Shown here in pieces: positions 10,990 to 22,719 of a stretch of DNA of 64,000 nt (position 1 is its first letter; each line of letters starts with the position of its first letter). This DNA is from Aquatica leii. Lineage: Eukaryota > Arthropoda > Insecta > Coleoptera > Lampyridae. Below the pieces are notes generated by a model that did no database searches, was not told the origin of the DNA, and saw nothing but the letters and a program-made list of their open reading frames with translations. The stretch spans positions 69,065,389 through 69,129,388 of the forward strand of contig CM069435.1 of NCBI GenBank assembly GCA_035610365.1, given 5' to 3'. A program made the translations under genes and the position numbers.

Positions 10990-13900
10990 GACTACATTAG
11001 TTCTTGCGTATACTCTAGATACTGACTTTTCAATGACCTAAAATGAACTAATTGTTAAATGCAAAATATGATGTCATTATTACTATAACGTGGTTTTAAC
11101 GATAATCATCTTGGTAGATAAGTTTGAGTCAAGTCACAAAAAGTAACTTTTGTTTTAAAATCATAACAAAATTTAGTCGACGCAAAGCTAAATCAAAAAC
11201 ATACTGAAACCGGGTGTTACTCAAAATATTGTACTAGAATCAGAATGTTTTTTTTAATGATATGGTGTCAACTAAAGAAACAGTTGGCTGATACCAATAT
11301 TACAATTGACATTTTTTATACAACGATCGCGTATTCAAAACGCATGTGTGGGAGAACTACTTTTGTTCATGTATAATAAAATAATTAATGAAATAAAAAA
11401 TATTTACTTTCTAGATTAACATGTTCCAACTCCTGCTAATATAAAAACCTAATATAATTTGTTATTTTATGAAAAGTTAAATTAATATAAATTTAATACA
11501 ACTATGCTAATATATCATTATAACATTACATTGCTAACACAATTTTAATAACAAAAAAATGTACGTTAAAAAATTATTTATTTAAATTTAAATTATGCAA
11601 AATTGTAAATACTCATTTATCTAAAACGTTCAATTAGTATAAACAGGTATTTACAAGTAAATATGAGAAAGCAAAAGCATCTTAATAAGCAATGACGTAC
11701 GCAATTATGTTGTAAGTAGCATTGTTAGATCTCTCATTTTCTTAATTACGGCATCTTTTCTCGAGAACTTTTGCGGTGCTTCGTTGAGAATTTTTATAAG
11801 AAAAGATATTAAACTTTCATGCTACCTAATTAATCCTTCGGTAATTTGTTAAAAATCTATACTTTAGGATTTATACTAAATAACCTTTTATCTGTCATCG
11901 TTTTCATATACATGACCATTATTACGCCTTATAGATTTTTTTAAACATTAAAATTTTAGTAAATTCTGTTTATACAATTACACAATCAATAAATGTTAGT
12001 ATAAACCCCAATTTAATAACGCCATGTTCTATAATTAATAGAAGTAATAATTATTACATTAAATATCAACATAACAACACTAAGTAATAAATTTACATAA
12101 ATATAAACATAATATTTAATATATTAATTTCTCGAAATCAAAAACAAATGTTTAAAGCATAAAATCAATTACAAACTATTTGCAAATTATACTTAAATGT
12201 TTTTAAACAATAATTAGAAATCAAATAACTGCAAATTTACTTTATAAAAAACTTCAAATTACTTAATGTTAAACAATTACTTAAAAAATAATTTAAAATA
12301 CAATGTAGTAATGCGTTCATTTATTCTGTTTAAACAAAAAAAAACATATTTATTAAAAAAAATCTACTTATAAAAGAAATTTTATATAAAATATTAAATA
12401 AATTTTTTGAGGCAATAGATTATAACGTTTATTTTTAGATTTACATTTAATTTAAACTTTGAAAAATATACACTCGTTTTAATAAAGTTTTTAGGTTTAA
12501 TAAATGATATGTACGGTAAAATTTAAATAATTTCAACGTTTTGGTTCTGAATTTTTATATTAATGTAATATAAAAGAAACTTTTTACTTTAGTTATTCTA
12601 ACTTCATATAAAATAAAATTGTGAAAAAGTTTATGAAAAAAGCAAAAAATTTTAATTCAAACACAAAATTATTTTGCAGTAGTTTTATATTTTTTCATTT
12701 TTGTTAATTAGTATTTACAATAAAAAAAATTAAATACAAATGACAGTTAAAATATATAAATTTTAAGCGTATAAATAAGCAAGATAAATATAATAAGATT
12801 TACAGTACTTGTAGGAATCGTTTTAATAAGAATTAAAACGGTAATTAGTAATTGCTGTATTAACGAGTAACTAATCCGTTTAAATATTTTTTTAGGAATA
12901 TATATTTAAATAGTAAACTTTTAAAATATAAAAGTTAATTATTAATAAAAAACAAAATAACACAAATATTACGTTTATTTTATTGCAAGGTTAACTTCTT
13001 TGCATATGACTATTACTATTAACTATTAATACGGTTTTAGTAAAAAAATAAAATAAAATGTAGCACAAAACAATAAAAATGCAATGCAAACATCATAACC
13101 AGATTAATACAAAATTATACTTAATTTTAATCTTTAGGAAAACTCTTTCTATTTTATACGTTTTAAATAAACAGTTTGTGTAATATATGACTAATTTTTG
13201 AAGTAATTTAATTTAATTTTCATATTAAATTGTTAAAATTTTTTTAGAACATTGATCACAGCCGTCTAGGTTTTATTAATACTGTATGGCATTTTAAAAA
13301 TTAATTTATTTAAAACTTTTTAATTATACGTAATTCAGCGAGGATTATGTTAAATATAACAAATTTTTAACTAACACTAAAAAAATATAACGATATTTAG
13401 GAAAACTACTTATAAATAAATTGCACATTTGTTTATCTACACTGGTATTTATTTTTACTGGAAAGCGTTTTAACACTATAATATTTACTTAAATAAAAAC
13501 TGTATTCTTAACATTTTCAAATGTTTCAGCTTCGGACACAATTTATATTTTTACTCAATCTGGTTCAAAAACATTATGCCCTTTTCGTTAATCGCTTTAA
13601 TGATTTTCAATAATCTCGAAGTTTCTATGCGTTTTAATACGTCTAAAGAAGTAATTAAAATGACGGTTATGAATAAACTTTCAAAAACATTATTAACTGA
13701 TTTTAAAATAATTTATATAAATTGTAAGTCACTTTTGATTTCTGCCTTATCATTACTCTTCTATTAAATTTGATTTTAATTGTATTAAATATTTACTTAC
13801 AAGCTTTGTTTTTAACTTAAAACAAATTATATGTTCAAGTTAATCAAAAAAATGTGTGCTTTCTAAATATGCAAAAATGCAACATGGATGCTATCAGAAA

Positions 13901-14230
13901 AAATGAACCTGATGGTGTTTTCTCCGAAACAAAACGTTTTACGCAAAGTATGATAAGACCAATTGAAGTACTTTAAAACAAAGCGATTTTTTATTGTTTC
14001 GTCCGATAACGAATAACCGTTTAAGGAGCCAAAAACGAATTTAAGATTTTTTTGTTTTTTCTAAATAATTTGAAAACTGTTTGTGACATTTTACATTTCT
14101 TCACATATTTTACGTATTTAATCAAATTGCTATCTCTCATAATAACAAAATTACTCATGTACTATATAATATAAACTTGCATGTATTTAGTTAAATTAAT
14201 TTTTGTTAAATTAAAACAGACTATTTATTG
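10990..14230. other. AT-rich non-coding stretch
   Basis: Very AT-rich sequence with no supported gene, RNA or element. A 63-codon chance frame near 13.6 kb has no recognisable features. Confidence 0.45.
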
Positions 14231-14239
14231 TTGTTATTG

Positions 14240-15490
14240 TTTTAATATTATCAAGACTTGATTACGGTTGCGCTTTTTACTCATCAGGTCGCAAATCCTG
14301 GTTAAAAGTTTTAAACACTATTCACACTATAAACACAGATTTAGCTACCGGAACATACCGGACTACACCCTACAATAGTCTGTGCTGCAACAAAGCATTA
14401 TAGTTGTTAACTTACAGACGCCTTTAGTTTGTTCTTCGATAAAAAGCTTCGGTTCATAGCAACCCACGCTACATTAATTGTAGTCTCTGTATAAATATAG
14501 CACAACAACCTAGGTATGCTCTAATACCTACAATAACAAAACCAATGTACGTCAGCACATTTCCAAATGGACCATGCAAAATCCGACCTTAGTATTTTTT
14601 AGCATAAAAATTAACTTAACCATCCAAACTTTTAGCAAAACATTTGACTAGCCGGAATTAATAAGAATAAAATTTTATGCGATGGTTCGTAATTGTAGTC
14701 AATGTTGCATTGTATAAACATCTGGTTTAAAAACAGAAGAAGTTGTTGAAACCGTTTTTGTTGAAAAGTCTCACGCGTAGTGTCTTTGCCTATATACAAG
14801 CATCTATACTGCATAGCTCTACGCTATATCGCAAGCAACTAGGTAGTATAGCTATTCGAATAGTTTCTTTTTGAGGCATTTTGAACTCTCTAAGTAATGA
14901 TCTATTAGTGCAAAAAATACTGTCTGCACTACATAATCTTGATACCACTAATAAATTGGTTACTTTTATATGGATGCCATCCCACGTTGGTATTAGAGGC
15001 AACAAGCCGGCAGACAAAGCAGTTTATTAAGCTGCTCAAATAAATCATTACGACTAAATTCCTCGTAGACTAAAAGACATTAAGAACTTGGTGTCATCTT
15101 TTGTTGAAAGCAAATGGCAAAGAAAGTGGTATAGCCTAAAAAATAAGCTTGAAAGCATAAGACCCTTGGTAGCTAAAACGTGGCAGTTATCTTTATTCAT
15201 AATCAAAAGAGAGGAAATGGTGCTTACCCGACTACGTATGGGTCACACTAATTTGACTCACTTTCACTTTTTAACAATGGATGAACCACCCACATGTGAT
15301 GTTTGTTAATGGCGTCTAACGCTGAAGCGCACTATAGCGATATGAAAAAAAAACGCAAATCATCGTGTCGCTTACAAACTCAGGGGCTTCTGAGACATAT
15401 TAAAGAAATACTCAATATTTACAGAACATTAATGTATTTCATACGATCTAGTGAATTTTACATTTATTAATATTTTTAATACTTCATTTA
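14240..15490 (+). mobile_element. Jockey-like LINE, 3' part (RT end, RNase H remnant, tail)
   Basis: 5'-truncated non-LTR retrotransposon. It opens with SRLDYGCAFYSSG..SWLK and DLATGTYRTTPYNSL, the post-RT segment of Jockey-type proteins ('YGCALYSS...GIRLATGAFRTTP..SL'). After a decayed stretch, 14965-15025 gives WMPSHVGIRGN..ADKA, the C-terminal end of the RNase H domain. Next comes a well preserved stretch (15088-15306) with REEMVLTRLRMGHTNLTH and ending PPTCDVC, the zinc-knuckle-like tail that in the family continues 'C...L.V.HIL..C'. Shifted frames beyond it read KLRG..DILKKYS and FINIF, the usual last residues. Multiple frameshifts; the earlier RT and endonuclease are missing. Element PLE-1 inserted just downstream. 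Confidence 0.85.
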
Positions 15491-15570
15491 GGTAGATAGA
15501 GAAGTTCAAGTTATAGTATGTGAATGCTTAAATTGTGTAGTATTTTGTTTACCAAAATTACAAAACTAAT

Positions 15571-15632
15571 AAAAACAGTTTAGAGTGGTTTTTATTGCCC
15601 CTCCTAAAGAAGATAAAAAACTAGAACTAACT
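15571..15632 (+). repeat. Left terminal direct repeat of PLE-1
   Basis: Identical over 62 bp to 18599-18660 and abuts the left AAAACTAAT target duplication. Confidence 0.9.
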
Positions 15633-15637
15633 ACAAC

Positions 15638-18219
15638 TTGACAACAGGAGGACAAACTACTTTACCATTAACAATCAAATTTCTTCCAATAATGGCATCA
15701 TCTTTGTCCGAATTACCATCCTGCGTCCAATCAACATGGCACAACTCTCTACGTAACAACTACAATAAAGACACGTATAAATCAGTCATTCAGATAGAAA
15801 AGTCGCACATTAAGTTAGCTAAATTAAGTAATCGCAAGGTATATCTAAAAAGGTGTAAGTCTAATCTCGTTACTCCTACACACATACAACAGTTCTTCAA
15901 ATGCACATACTTAATACAATCAAAACACACCCCGTTCAGTAACAAATTAGATAGATTACTTAATAATTTCAAAACATCGATTTTGAACTTAGAAATCGAT
16001 ATTACATATTGGGAATTACATAACCTCAACAAACTTATTAATGAACTAAAGGTTAAATTATATAGGGTACTTCGTCAAACAGATTTACAGATTTTGACTA
16101 AAATATTAAATAATAAACAAAAACGTGTATCGTTAAACGATAAAATTAAACTAAAAACAAATTTGAGAATCTGTTTAAACGTCAACATTTTAATTGCAAT
16201 ATTACCAAACAGGGTTGCATTTACAATTTAACCGATATACAGTTACCTGATAAGGTCGCCCAATGTGTAGCGTTGTCCCCTAAATTTATGTACAACTATT
16301 ATAATAATATTCCTATAATTAACCTAATTAAAGACACAGAATACATACTTGCTAGTCATGACGCTGAAGGAAAAGAAACATTAAGGGGAAAAGTTGTCAA
16401 CGTGATTACCAACTTTATTAATAATAAAACAAAAAATACCTTGACACCACAAGACCGGTTTATTAAGACTTTGGTGACACCTACGAGGAAATTCAAAAAA
16501 ACACACAAAGACATTTTAATTACCAAGTCTGACAAAAGAAATGCTACTGTCATAATTCACGAAAATGAATATAAAGGAAAAATATTGACTTTACTGAATG
16601 ACGACAAAATCTACACCAAAATTGACATAGACCTTACTAACAAATTTCAAAATAACAATAACAAAATCAGCAAACAACTATACGATAACAGACACATTGA
16701 CTTAAAGGCATATAAAAAACTTACAACGTATACAAGTACACCTCCCAAGTTTTACGGTCTGATCAAAACACACAAAGATGAACTTCCTATAAGACCTATT
16801 GTATCTTGTATAGGAACCCCTACGTATGAATTATCAAAATACATATCTAATATAATACAGAACATCTCATATTTATTTATATAAAAAACTCATACGAATG
16901 AATCGCTAAAACTAAAAACACATTAATGCCGCCTAATCATTTGCTTGTTTCATTTGATGTGTCATCTTTGTTCACCAACATTACAAAAGAGCTCTCTGTA
17001 AAACTGTTAAAAGAATATTGGAATGAGTTAAAGAGCCACACTACATTAGAACTAGTTAATGTTGTCAATATTATTGAGTTCTTATTTGATTCTAGTTATT
17101 TTACGTACAATGACAGAATGTATGTTCAAAAATTTGGCACTGCAATGGGCAACCCAGCATCACCTATACTAGCCAGTCTTGCAATGCATGATTTGCTTAA
17201 TTATGTAAAAAACAAAATGACATTTACACCGACCTTTTTGTTATGTTATGTTGACGATATCATTACATGCATTCCCGACACAGAAATTGAAAACACTTTA
17301 AATATTTTTAACAGTTACAATCAACATCTAAAATTCACGGTTGAAATTGAAAAAGAGGGTTCATTACCATTTCTAGATGTTAGACTCAGTAAGGATGTTA
17401 ACACTAATATGTTAGTCACAGAATGGTATACTAAACCAATTGCCTCTAATAGAACAATTAACTTTTTATCGAGACACCCACACCATCAAAAAATTAATGT
17501 CATCAAGGCCATGAAAAATAAAATTATAAATTTGAGTAGCCCTCAATTTCACAAAGAAAACCATAACATCTTAAATAACATATTAAGGAAGAATAACTAT
17601 CCAAAAAATATATTAAACAAAATACTTTCTAATACTTACATAACTATCGTGATCCCGCCACCAACTAACCTACCTACAACTAATCTTAATACGACCCCTA
17701 ACACCAATCCTACCACTAACCTTAATACTAACATCACTTACATGAAAATAATTAATGTCCCAAATTTAACAAATAGAATCATTCCGATTTTAAAAACAAA
17801 TAACATCAAAATAGCAATATACAATAATAACACCATCTATAATACACTGTACAGCAAAACTAAAGACAAAACAAACACAATAGAAAAGCACGATGTAATA
17901 TACAAACTAGACTGTACCAATTGCAATGTATGTTATATCGGCCAAACCAAACAAAAAGTAAAAAATCGGATTAATAACCATCGTTATGATTGTAAAACAA
18001 AAAAAGCAGACACAGCATTAGCAGTCCATCACATTTCACTGGACATACCTTCGATTTCAACAATCCTACAATTTTAGATGTTGAAAATAATTTCAAAAAA
18101 AGGTTAGTCTCGGAAATGATATACATCAACATATATAAAAACAACATTAATTTCAATAACGACACCAACAATTTAAGTAATATTTACAATAATTTAATTT
18201 CAAAAATTGCAAGATAAGC
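15638..18219 (+). pseudogene. PLE-1 reverse transcriptase / GIY-YIG endonuclease frame, broken
   Basis: Single long PLE protein frame, now interrupted about three times. The N-terminal ~190 residues are a basic, Asn/Lys-rich region of the type that precedes the PLE RT. The RT follows: KFYGLIKTHK and PIRPIVS (early fingers), then LVSFDVSSLFTNI (palm, first Asp), GTAMGNPASPILA (the PLE form of the palm helix), LLCYVDDIITC (catalytic YVDD) and PFLDVRLS. A thumb with EWYTKPIASNRT is next, then an Asn/Thr/Pro-rich linker. The C-terminus reads IYKLDCTNCNVCYIGQTKQ, the GIY-YIG endonuclease with its zinc-type cysteines (C-x2-C), and ends at about 18219. GIY-YIG is the PLE-specific nuclease. Confidence 0.9.
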
Positions 18220-18558
18220 TTTATAGTTGTATGCGATTTCATGGTCATTTTTATCTATTAGCCTTATCATATTTACAATTATTTTTGAATTTGCATTCAG
18301 TGTATATTGTTTGTTTAACTTTAATGTCCGTTGTTTTCTTTGTATATATATTAAATTCTTTTAATCATTGACTTAATTTCATGTTAACTAGATTAAGTAA
18401 GTTATTAGACGGTATGCTTGTTGAACCAATGGACTACCACCACTCGTAACCTTTTCTTGTAAGTTTTTTGTTGTATGCTGTACCTGTTAACAAATTCAGT
18501 TAGTTGTTATATACGTTGTGTAATGTTGTTCACTTACCGTAAATAAATTTTCAGTGGC

Positions 18559-18588
18559 CTGAAGAAGTGCACACTAGAGGCACGAAAC
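18559..18588 (+). ncRNA. Hammerhead-like core near the 3' end of PLE-1
   Basis: CTGAAGA (18559-18565) is followed by a GTGC...GCAC stem with loop and then GAAAC (18584-18588). This is the order of the hammerhead catalytic core (CUGANGA, stem II, GAAA), with a palindromic ACGT next that could act as a very short stem III. The strand carrying the cleavage site and stem I is not clearly resolved, so activity is doubtful. Hammerhead motifs are known from PLE terminal repeats. Confidence 0.55.
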
Positions 18589-18598
18589 GTAAAGCCAT

Positions 18599-18660
18599 AA
18601 AAACAGTTTAGAGTGGTTTTTATTGCCCCTCCTAAAGAAGATAAAAAACTAGAACTAACT
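18599..18660 (+). repeat. Right terminal direct repeat of PLE-1
   Basis: Identical over 62 bp to 15571-15632; followed directly by AAAACTAAT, the right target duplication. Confidence 0.9.
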
Positions 18661-18888
18661 AAAACTAATAACCTTAAACCTGTATGACACAATGTTTAAT
18701 TTTATATAAAATTTTCTAGCAAATTACATAGAACATGTTTATAGAATCTTGTCAAATTTGCGTAAACATCGACGCAAAAACTGAAGCACAGAATAACAAC
18801 GTAATTAAAGTATGCTGTGTTTAATTTATAACCTTACTTGTATTTTATAATTGTGTTTAGTTTTGTTTTCGCATTTATTATTAAAAAA

Positions 18889-19166
18889 ATGTCTTGGTCT
18901 AAAAAACAAGTCGAAATACTTATACAAAAATTTAGTAAACATCCTTGTTTATATAGAATTACAGCTAAAGAATATAAAAATAAGTATGCCAAAACTAAAA
19001 CACTCGAAAAACACAAAATTACTTAGAATTGGTAATGCCTAATATCAATATAACAGATATCAAAACAAAATTCCATAATTTGAGAAGCAATTTTCTAACA
19101 AAACATAAAAAACATAAAAATTCAGTAGTTTCTGGAACTGGCCAAAATGATGTAGGCATTAGTGCA
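18889..19166 (+). pseudogene. MADF-domain gene fragment, probably PIF/Harbinger partner gene
   Basis: From the ATG at 18889 the frame reads MSWSKKQVEILIQKF, HPCLYRI, KEYKNKYAKTKTLE. After a stop near 19024 a shifted frame gives MPNINITDIKTKFHNLRS and KHKNSVVSGTGQNDV. Together these match the order of a MADF (Myb/SANT-like) DNA-binding domain: W..E....LI..Y...PCLY, then K..A.....I, then K..NLR. PIF/Harbinger transposons carry such a Myb/MADF-type second gene next to the transposase, and a Harbinger transposase relic on the opposite strand lies 2.2 kb away (21348-21782). I therefore infer one two-gene transposon with convergent genes. A host MADF pseudogene cannot be excluded. Confidence 0.65.
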
Positions 19167-19564
19167 TAACTAATAAATGAGTTTTTAAAATAACATTATT
19201 TAAAAGCTTACAACAATTTAGTATTATTCTAAGATAGATTTCGTTTTATAAGACAGTTAGCTTTGATGCATAGATGAAAATGTATTAAATAATTTGATTA
19301 TCTACTCAATCTAAAATTTTGAATCTAATAGCCAACTAGTAATTGTATAATTTTTGCAAATTTGTATTAGACTTATGTAATTTCGTTTAAATTATATTAA
19401 AGTTTTAACCGTTACTCACAGTAATTTACATAATTACTTTTGTGTTTCGTATGATAGTTCATGCTAATTAAAAATGAAATTTTTGTTTTAGGATAATTTT
19501 GAAATTTGCCAGAAAACTCAATCTGAAATAAATTGTAAAGGGGATTCATTGTTATTGGTTATTT

Positions 19565-19892
19565 ATCAAAATTATTTAAATTACCAGTCCACCAATAATA
19601 AATTCTCTAACTTTCAAAATGTATTATTTTTTACATATGTTTCGAAATTAAAATTATAAAGCTCTTCTTCAGAAAACTACAGAAAATGTTAACAACTCAT
19701 AAAAGTTAAGATTTCAAAAAATTTTTTTAATTTACATTTTTTGAAAAATGTCAAATATGAAAATTTTTTACTAGATAATTGAAAAATTAAAAAATGTAAG
19801 CTTTACAAAATGTTAAATGTAAATTATTAAGAAATGAAGATGGTGCAATTTAGAAACAAATCTAAGAAATTTTAAGTTTAAAATATTAATAA
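19565..19892 (-). repeat. PLE-3 left inverted arm
   Basis: Reverse complement of 20760-21083, roughly 80-85% matched by eye. Contains a hammerhead-like core on the minus strand (19639-19672: CTGAAGA...GAAAC). Confidence 0.8.
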
Positions 19893-20759
19893 CTTTTTAG
19901 ATTTTTTAAATAACATTCATAATAGAATAAAATTTAACGTTAAATTTAAAAAAAAAAATAATAAGTTGCCTTTCCTTGATTTCTTAATTTCTTTATATAA
20001 TAATAACACATTCGAATTTGAAATTTATAAAAAACCTACAACTACTAACCATTTAATACCGTTTGTGTCAAATCACCATATTTCTCATAAACTAGCTTCA
20101 TTTTATTAATCTTACAACAGACTTCTTACTATTCCTTTATTAATTAAAAATAGAAAATTGAATTAGATATCACTTTTTATTTAGCTTATACTAATAATTT
20201 TCCTTTAGATATTGTTTATGTTTATCACAGACATTTATATAAACATTGTATTAAATGTTACACTAAATTAATACCAATTTCAACAAATTCTACTAACAAT
20301 TTTTTTTGGTTCTTTTTATACCAGATTTTTTTAATTTAAAAAATTAAGTAAAGGTAACGATTTCAAGATTTCTTTTTTTAATGAAATATCTCTTCGGAAT
20401 CTTTTTTCTTGTACTATTTTCAATAATAATAATAACGATAATTTAAATAAAAGTAGAGTGTACAAATTAATATGTTCTTGTAAAAAATTGTATATTGGTA
20501 TGACACAAAGATCTTTTCAAACTATACTTATAAACATCTTAGATATATAAAAAATACTTCAAAATATGTATATTAATAATCCAAATGTAGTGAAATTTAC
20601 ATTTGCGCAACATGTTTTACATAATCGTCATACTCTTTTTTCTTACAAATTACTTCATCTCTTTAATAACATAATTAACAAACAAATTATTGAATTGCTA
20701 GAGTTGATTTATATTAAAATATCAAATAAAAATTCTTTGTTGAACGATCAAACCTATTT

Positions 20760-21083
20760 CAATTATGATTTTAAACTTAAATTTTCTTAGATTTGTTTCT
20801 AAATTGTATCTTCTTTTTTTAATAATTTACATTTAAGTTTTTGTAAAACTTACATTTTTTTAATTTTTCGAATATCTAGATACAAATTTTCATAATTGAC
20901 ATTTTTCTAAAAATGTAAGTGTGTTAAAAAAAATTTGTAATCTTAACTTTTTATGAGTTGTTAATATTTTTTGTACTTTTCTGAAGACAAGCTTCATAAT
21001 TTTAAGCTCGAAACATATAAAAATAATACATTTTTAAAGTTAAAGGTTTTATTATTGGTGGACTGGAAATTTAAATAATTTTA
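20760..21083 (+). repeat. PLE-3 right inverted arm
   Basis: Carries the end of the protein frame, the 3' untranslated part and the end of the element. Mirrors 19565-19892. Confidence 0.8.
20981..21014 (+). ncRNA. Hammerhead-like core in PLE-3 arm
   Basis: CTGAAGA at 20981, a stem from AGCTT pairing with AAGCT, then GAAAC at 21010-21014 followed by palindromic ACATAT-type sequence. Only the core half of a hammerhead is visible. Confidence 0.45.
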
Positions 21084-21347
21084 ATCTGAAATGTTGGAGG
21101 ACTACGTTAACGATAATTTCAGGTTTGTAAATGCTGTGGATTTAAATAAAGAAAAAGAATATATCAAAAACTGTATCGAAAACCACTACTCAAGGACACA
21201 CAGAAATTTGATATATTTGGCAAACTTATAGAAAGTACATTAAAAAATATGCAGCCAGGTAGGTGAGCAAGTAAAATCAAAAATAACTAGGTTTATTTAT
21301 CTTTACCAAATAATAAAAACACAACTAGTTACAAAATGTATTTATTT

Positions 21348-21782
21348 TTATATATTATATATATTGTTTTCACAGTAATGAGTTTGGTTTTCAGTTGCCA
21401 AGAAATTATGTAATACCACACAGCACAATAAAATTATTTCAAGTTTTTCCGGATTTAAACTTATAGGATTTAACAATACCTTAAGCCAATTTGCTAAAAT
21501 TTTAAAACAATTTTCAACTATACGCTTAGCCCTTGAAAAACAATAATTGAATATTTTCCTGTCATCTTGTAGTCCTCTTTGATCATAGGGCTTCATAATC
21601 TTGGTGCAAAATGGTAAAACCTCATCTGCCACAATTACATATGGCACCATCATATTTCGAACAGTTAATGGTTTTGAAAATAAAAAATTTAATGCATTTG
21701 TATTCCACAGTTTGCACTCTCGTATATATAATATATAAATATATTTCATGTTAAATAATTTTACAAATCTTACAATCGTCAA
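21348..21782 (-). pseudogene. PIF/Harbinger transposase (DDE_Tnp_4), C-terminal part
   Basis: One open frame of 144 residues. From about residue 47 it reads VPYVIVADEVLPFCTKIMKPY, then QRGLQDDRKIFNYCFSRA, then RIVENCFKILANWLKVLL, then LVLHNF-type CCVVLHNFL. This is the second half of the HARBI1-like nuclease: the VADEAFPL...YP catalytic Asp block, the 'FN..LSRAR..VE..FG' block with the catalytic Glu, and the LHNF end. The N-terminal ~150 residues, including the first Asp, are missing because the element stops where a LINE begins near 21790. Faces the MADF-type gene at 18889, the usual two-gene plan of these transposons. Confidence 0.85.
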
Positions 21783-21789
21783 GGAAAAA

Positions 21790-22715
21790 AGGTATAGTTA
21801 AGTACAGAAATTACTTTCACTAATATCTTTAACACTGTAAAAACAATTTGTAATTAAAAAATTTTTTATACGTTTTTGAAACTTTGCAGTAGTCAGTTGT
21901 TTAACTGCAAGTGGTAGTGCATTAAAAAACATCTTAGCTTGATACGTGAACTGATTCTCTGTTTGTATCAATCTGCATTTTTCTTTTTTTGGTACATGTT
22001 TTTTTCTTGTGTTATACGAATGAACAGTCAAGTTAGAATCTCCTTCGGTATCTATACTGTGGTTTTTAATATAGAGCAAACATTCATACACATAAAGAGC
22101 AGGTACAGTTAGTATGTGTTTTCTAATGTAAACATTTTTACAATCGTTTCTATATTGCAATCCACCTAGAATGCGAACAGCTCTACGTTGCAATGAAAAA
22201 ATTTTTTGCATTGCTGTACAATTGCCCCATACAATAATACCGTATGAAAGATGGCTGTGAATTAGAGAGTAATATACATTTTTCAAAATATCACTTGATA
22301 CATTTTCCGAGAGTCTTCTTAATAAATAAAATATATGAACTTAATTTTTTAGCAAGACTATTAATATGGTTTTCAAATTTTAGTTTACTATCCAACTCAA
22401 TTCCTAAAAATTTTATAGATTTCGGATTTTCAAAGTTTGTATAACGCTTTAAAGTAAATAACATTTTTTGAGTTTTTTCTGTATTTATCTTTAGGTCGTT
22501 AGCTACACACCAATTATTTACTGCTACTTTAGTTTGAGTCGTTAATCTAAAAATATCATTCAAGCTATGACTGTTTATGTATACTGTTGTATCGTCCGCA
22601 TAAATAACACATTGCGAAATTGGTACATTAGTTTTTACAAAGTTTGATAGGTCATTAATATATATTATAATCAGAAAAACGACCAACGAATTCTTTAAAT
22701 TGGTAAGCAAATTAA
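21790..22715 (-). mobile_element. CR1/Jockey-type LINE, RT 3' half
   Basis: 5'-truncated LINE in two adjacent frames. 22710-22291 gives IIYINDLSNF, then CVIYADDTTVYI (catalytic YADD intact), then WCVANDLKINTEKT and IKFLGIELDSKLKFENHI. 22286-21798 continues YYSLIHSHLSYGIIVWG, RAVRILGGL, LYVYECLLYIK, HSYNTRKK, and ends with a piece like YSVKDI. All are the palm end, thumb and C-terminal landmarks of RT proteins without RNase H. One frame change separates the halves near 22290. It abuts the truncated Harbinger transposase at its 3' end, so the LINE probably inserted into or replaced that gene's 5' half. Confidence 0.85.
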
Positions 22716-22719
22716 ACTA

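Larger units (their letters stand above)
15571..18660 (+). mobile_element. Penelope-like element PLE-1, nearly full length
   Basis: A 3.09-kb Penelope-like retroelement (reverse transcriptase plus GIY-YIG endonuclease). It is bounded by 62-bp direct repeats (15571-15632 and 18599-18660) that are identical base for base. Immediately outside lies a 9-bp direct repeat AAAACTAAT (15562-15570 and 18661-18669), which I read as the target-site duplication. Direct terminal repeats ('pseudo-LTRs') are a known PLE arrangement. Identical ends imply a fairly recent insertion, although the coding frame is already interrupted about three times. A hammerhead-like core lies just before the right repeat. It is related to the copy at 52.3-54.0 kb. 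PLEs prime on nicked chromosomal DNA and lack integrase and capsid. Confidence 0.9.
19530..21082 (+). mobile_element. Penelope-like element PLE-3 with inverted terminal arms
   Basis: About 1.55 kb. The coding core on + (about 19900-20790) is a 5'-truncated PLE protein. It shows KLPFLDFLI and IYKKPTTTNHLIP (RT thumb, the Y-x-K-P-T box), then YKLICSCKKLYIGMTQRS (GIY-YIG nuclease with C-x-C), and ends NYDFKLKF with a stop at about 20790. Several frame breaks. The core lies between arms of ~325 bp in inverted orientation (19565-19892 against 20760-21083); the arms even include the last codons of the protein. A direct repeat AATCTGAAAT on both sides looks like a target duplication. Inverted ends are one of the recognised PLE end arrangements. 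Confidence 0.85.
19492..21231 (+). pseudogene. Coding segment split by PLE-3 insertion (likely 3' part of the MADF-type gene)
   Basis: A frame begins after a good 3' splice site (TTTTTGTTTTAG, ending 19491) and reads DNFEICQKTQSEM up to the 10-bp AATCTGAAAT at 19520-19529. The same 10 bp recurs at 21083-21092 after PLE-3, and the frame resumes there without shift as LEDYVNDNF, NAVDLNKEKEYIKN, HYSRTHRNLIYLAN, ending at a stop near 21231. Continuity of one frame through both flanks supports the insertion boundaries. The protein family of this segment is not recognised. Position and strand suggest it is the downstream exon of the gene at 18889. Confidence 0.5.
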
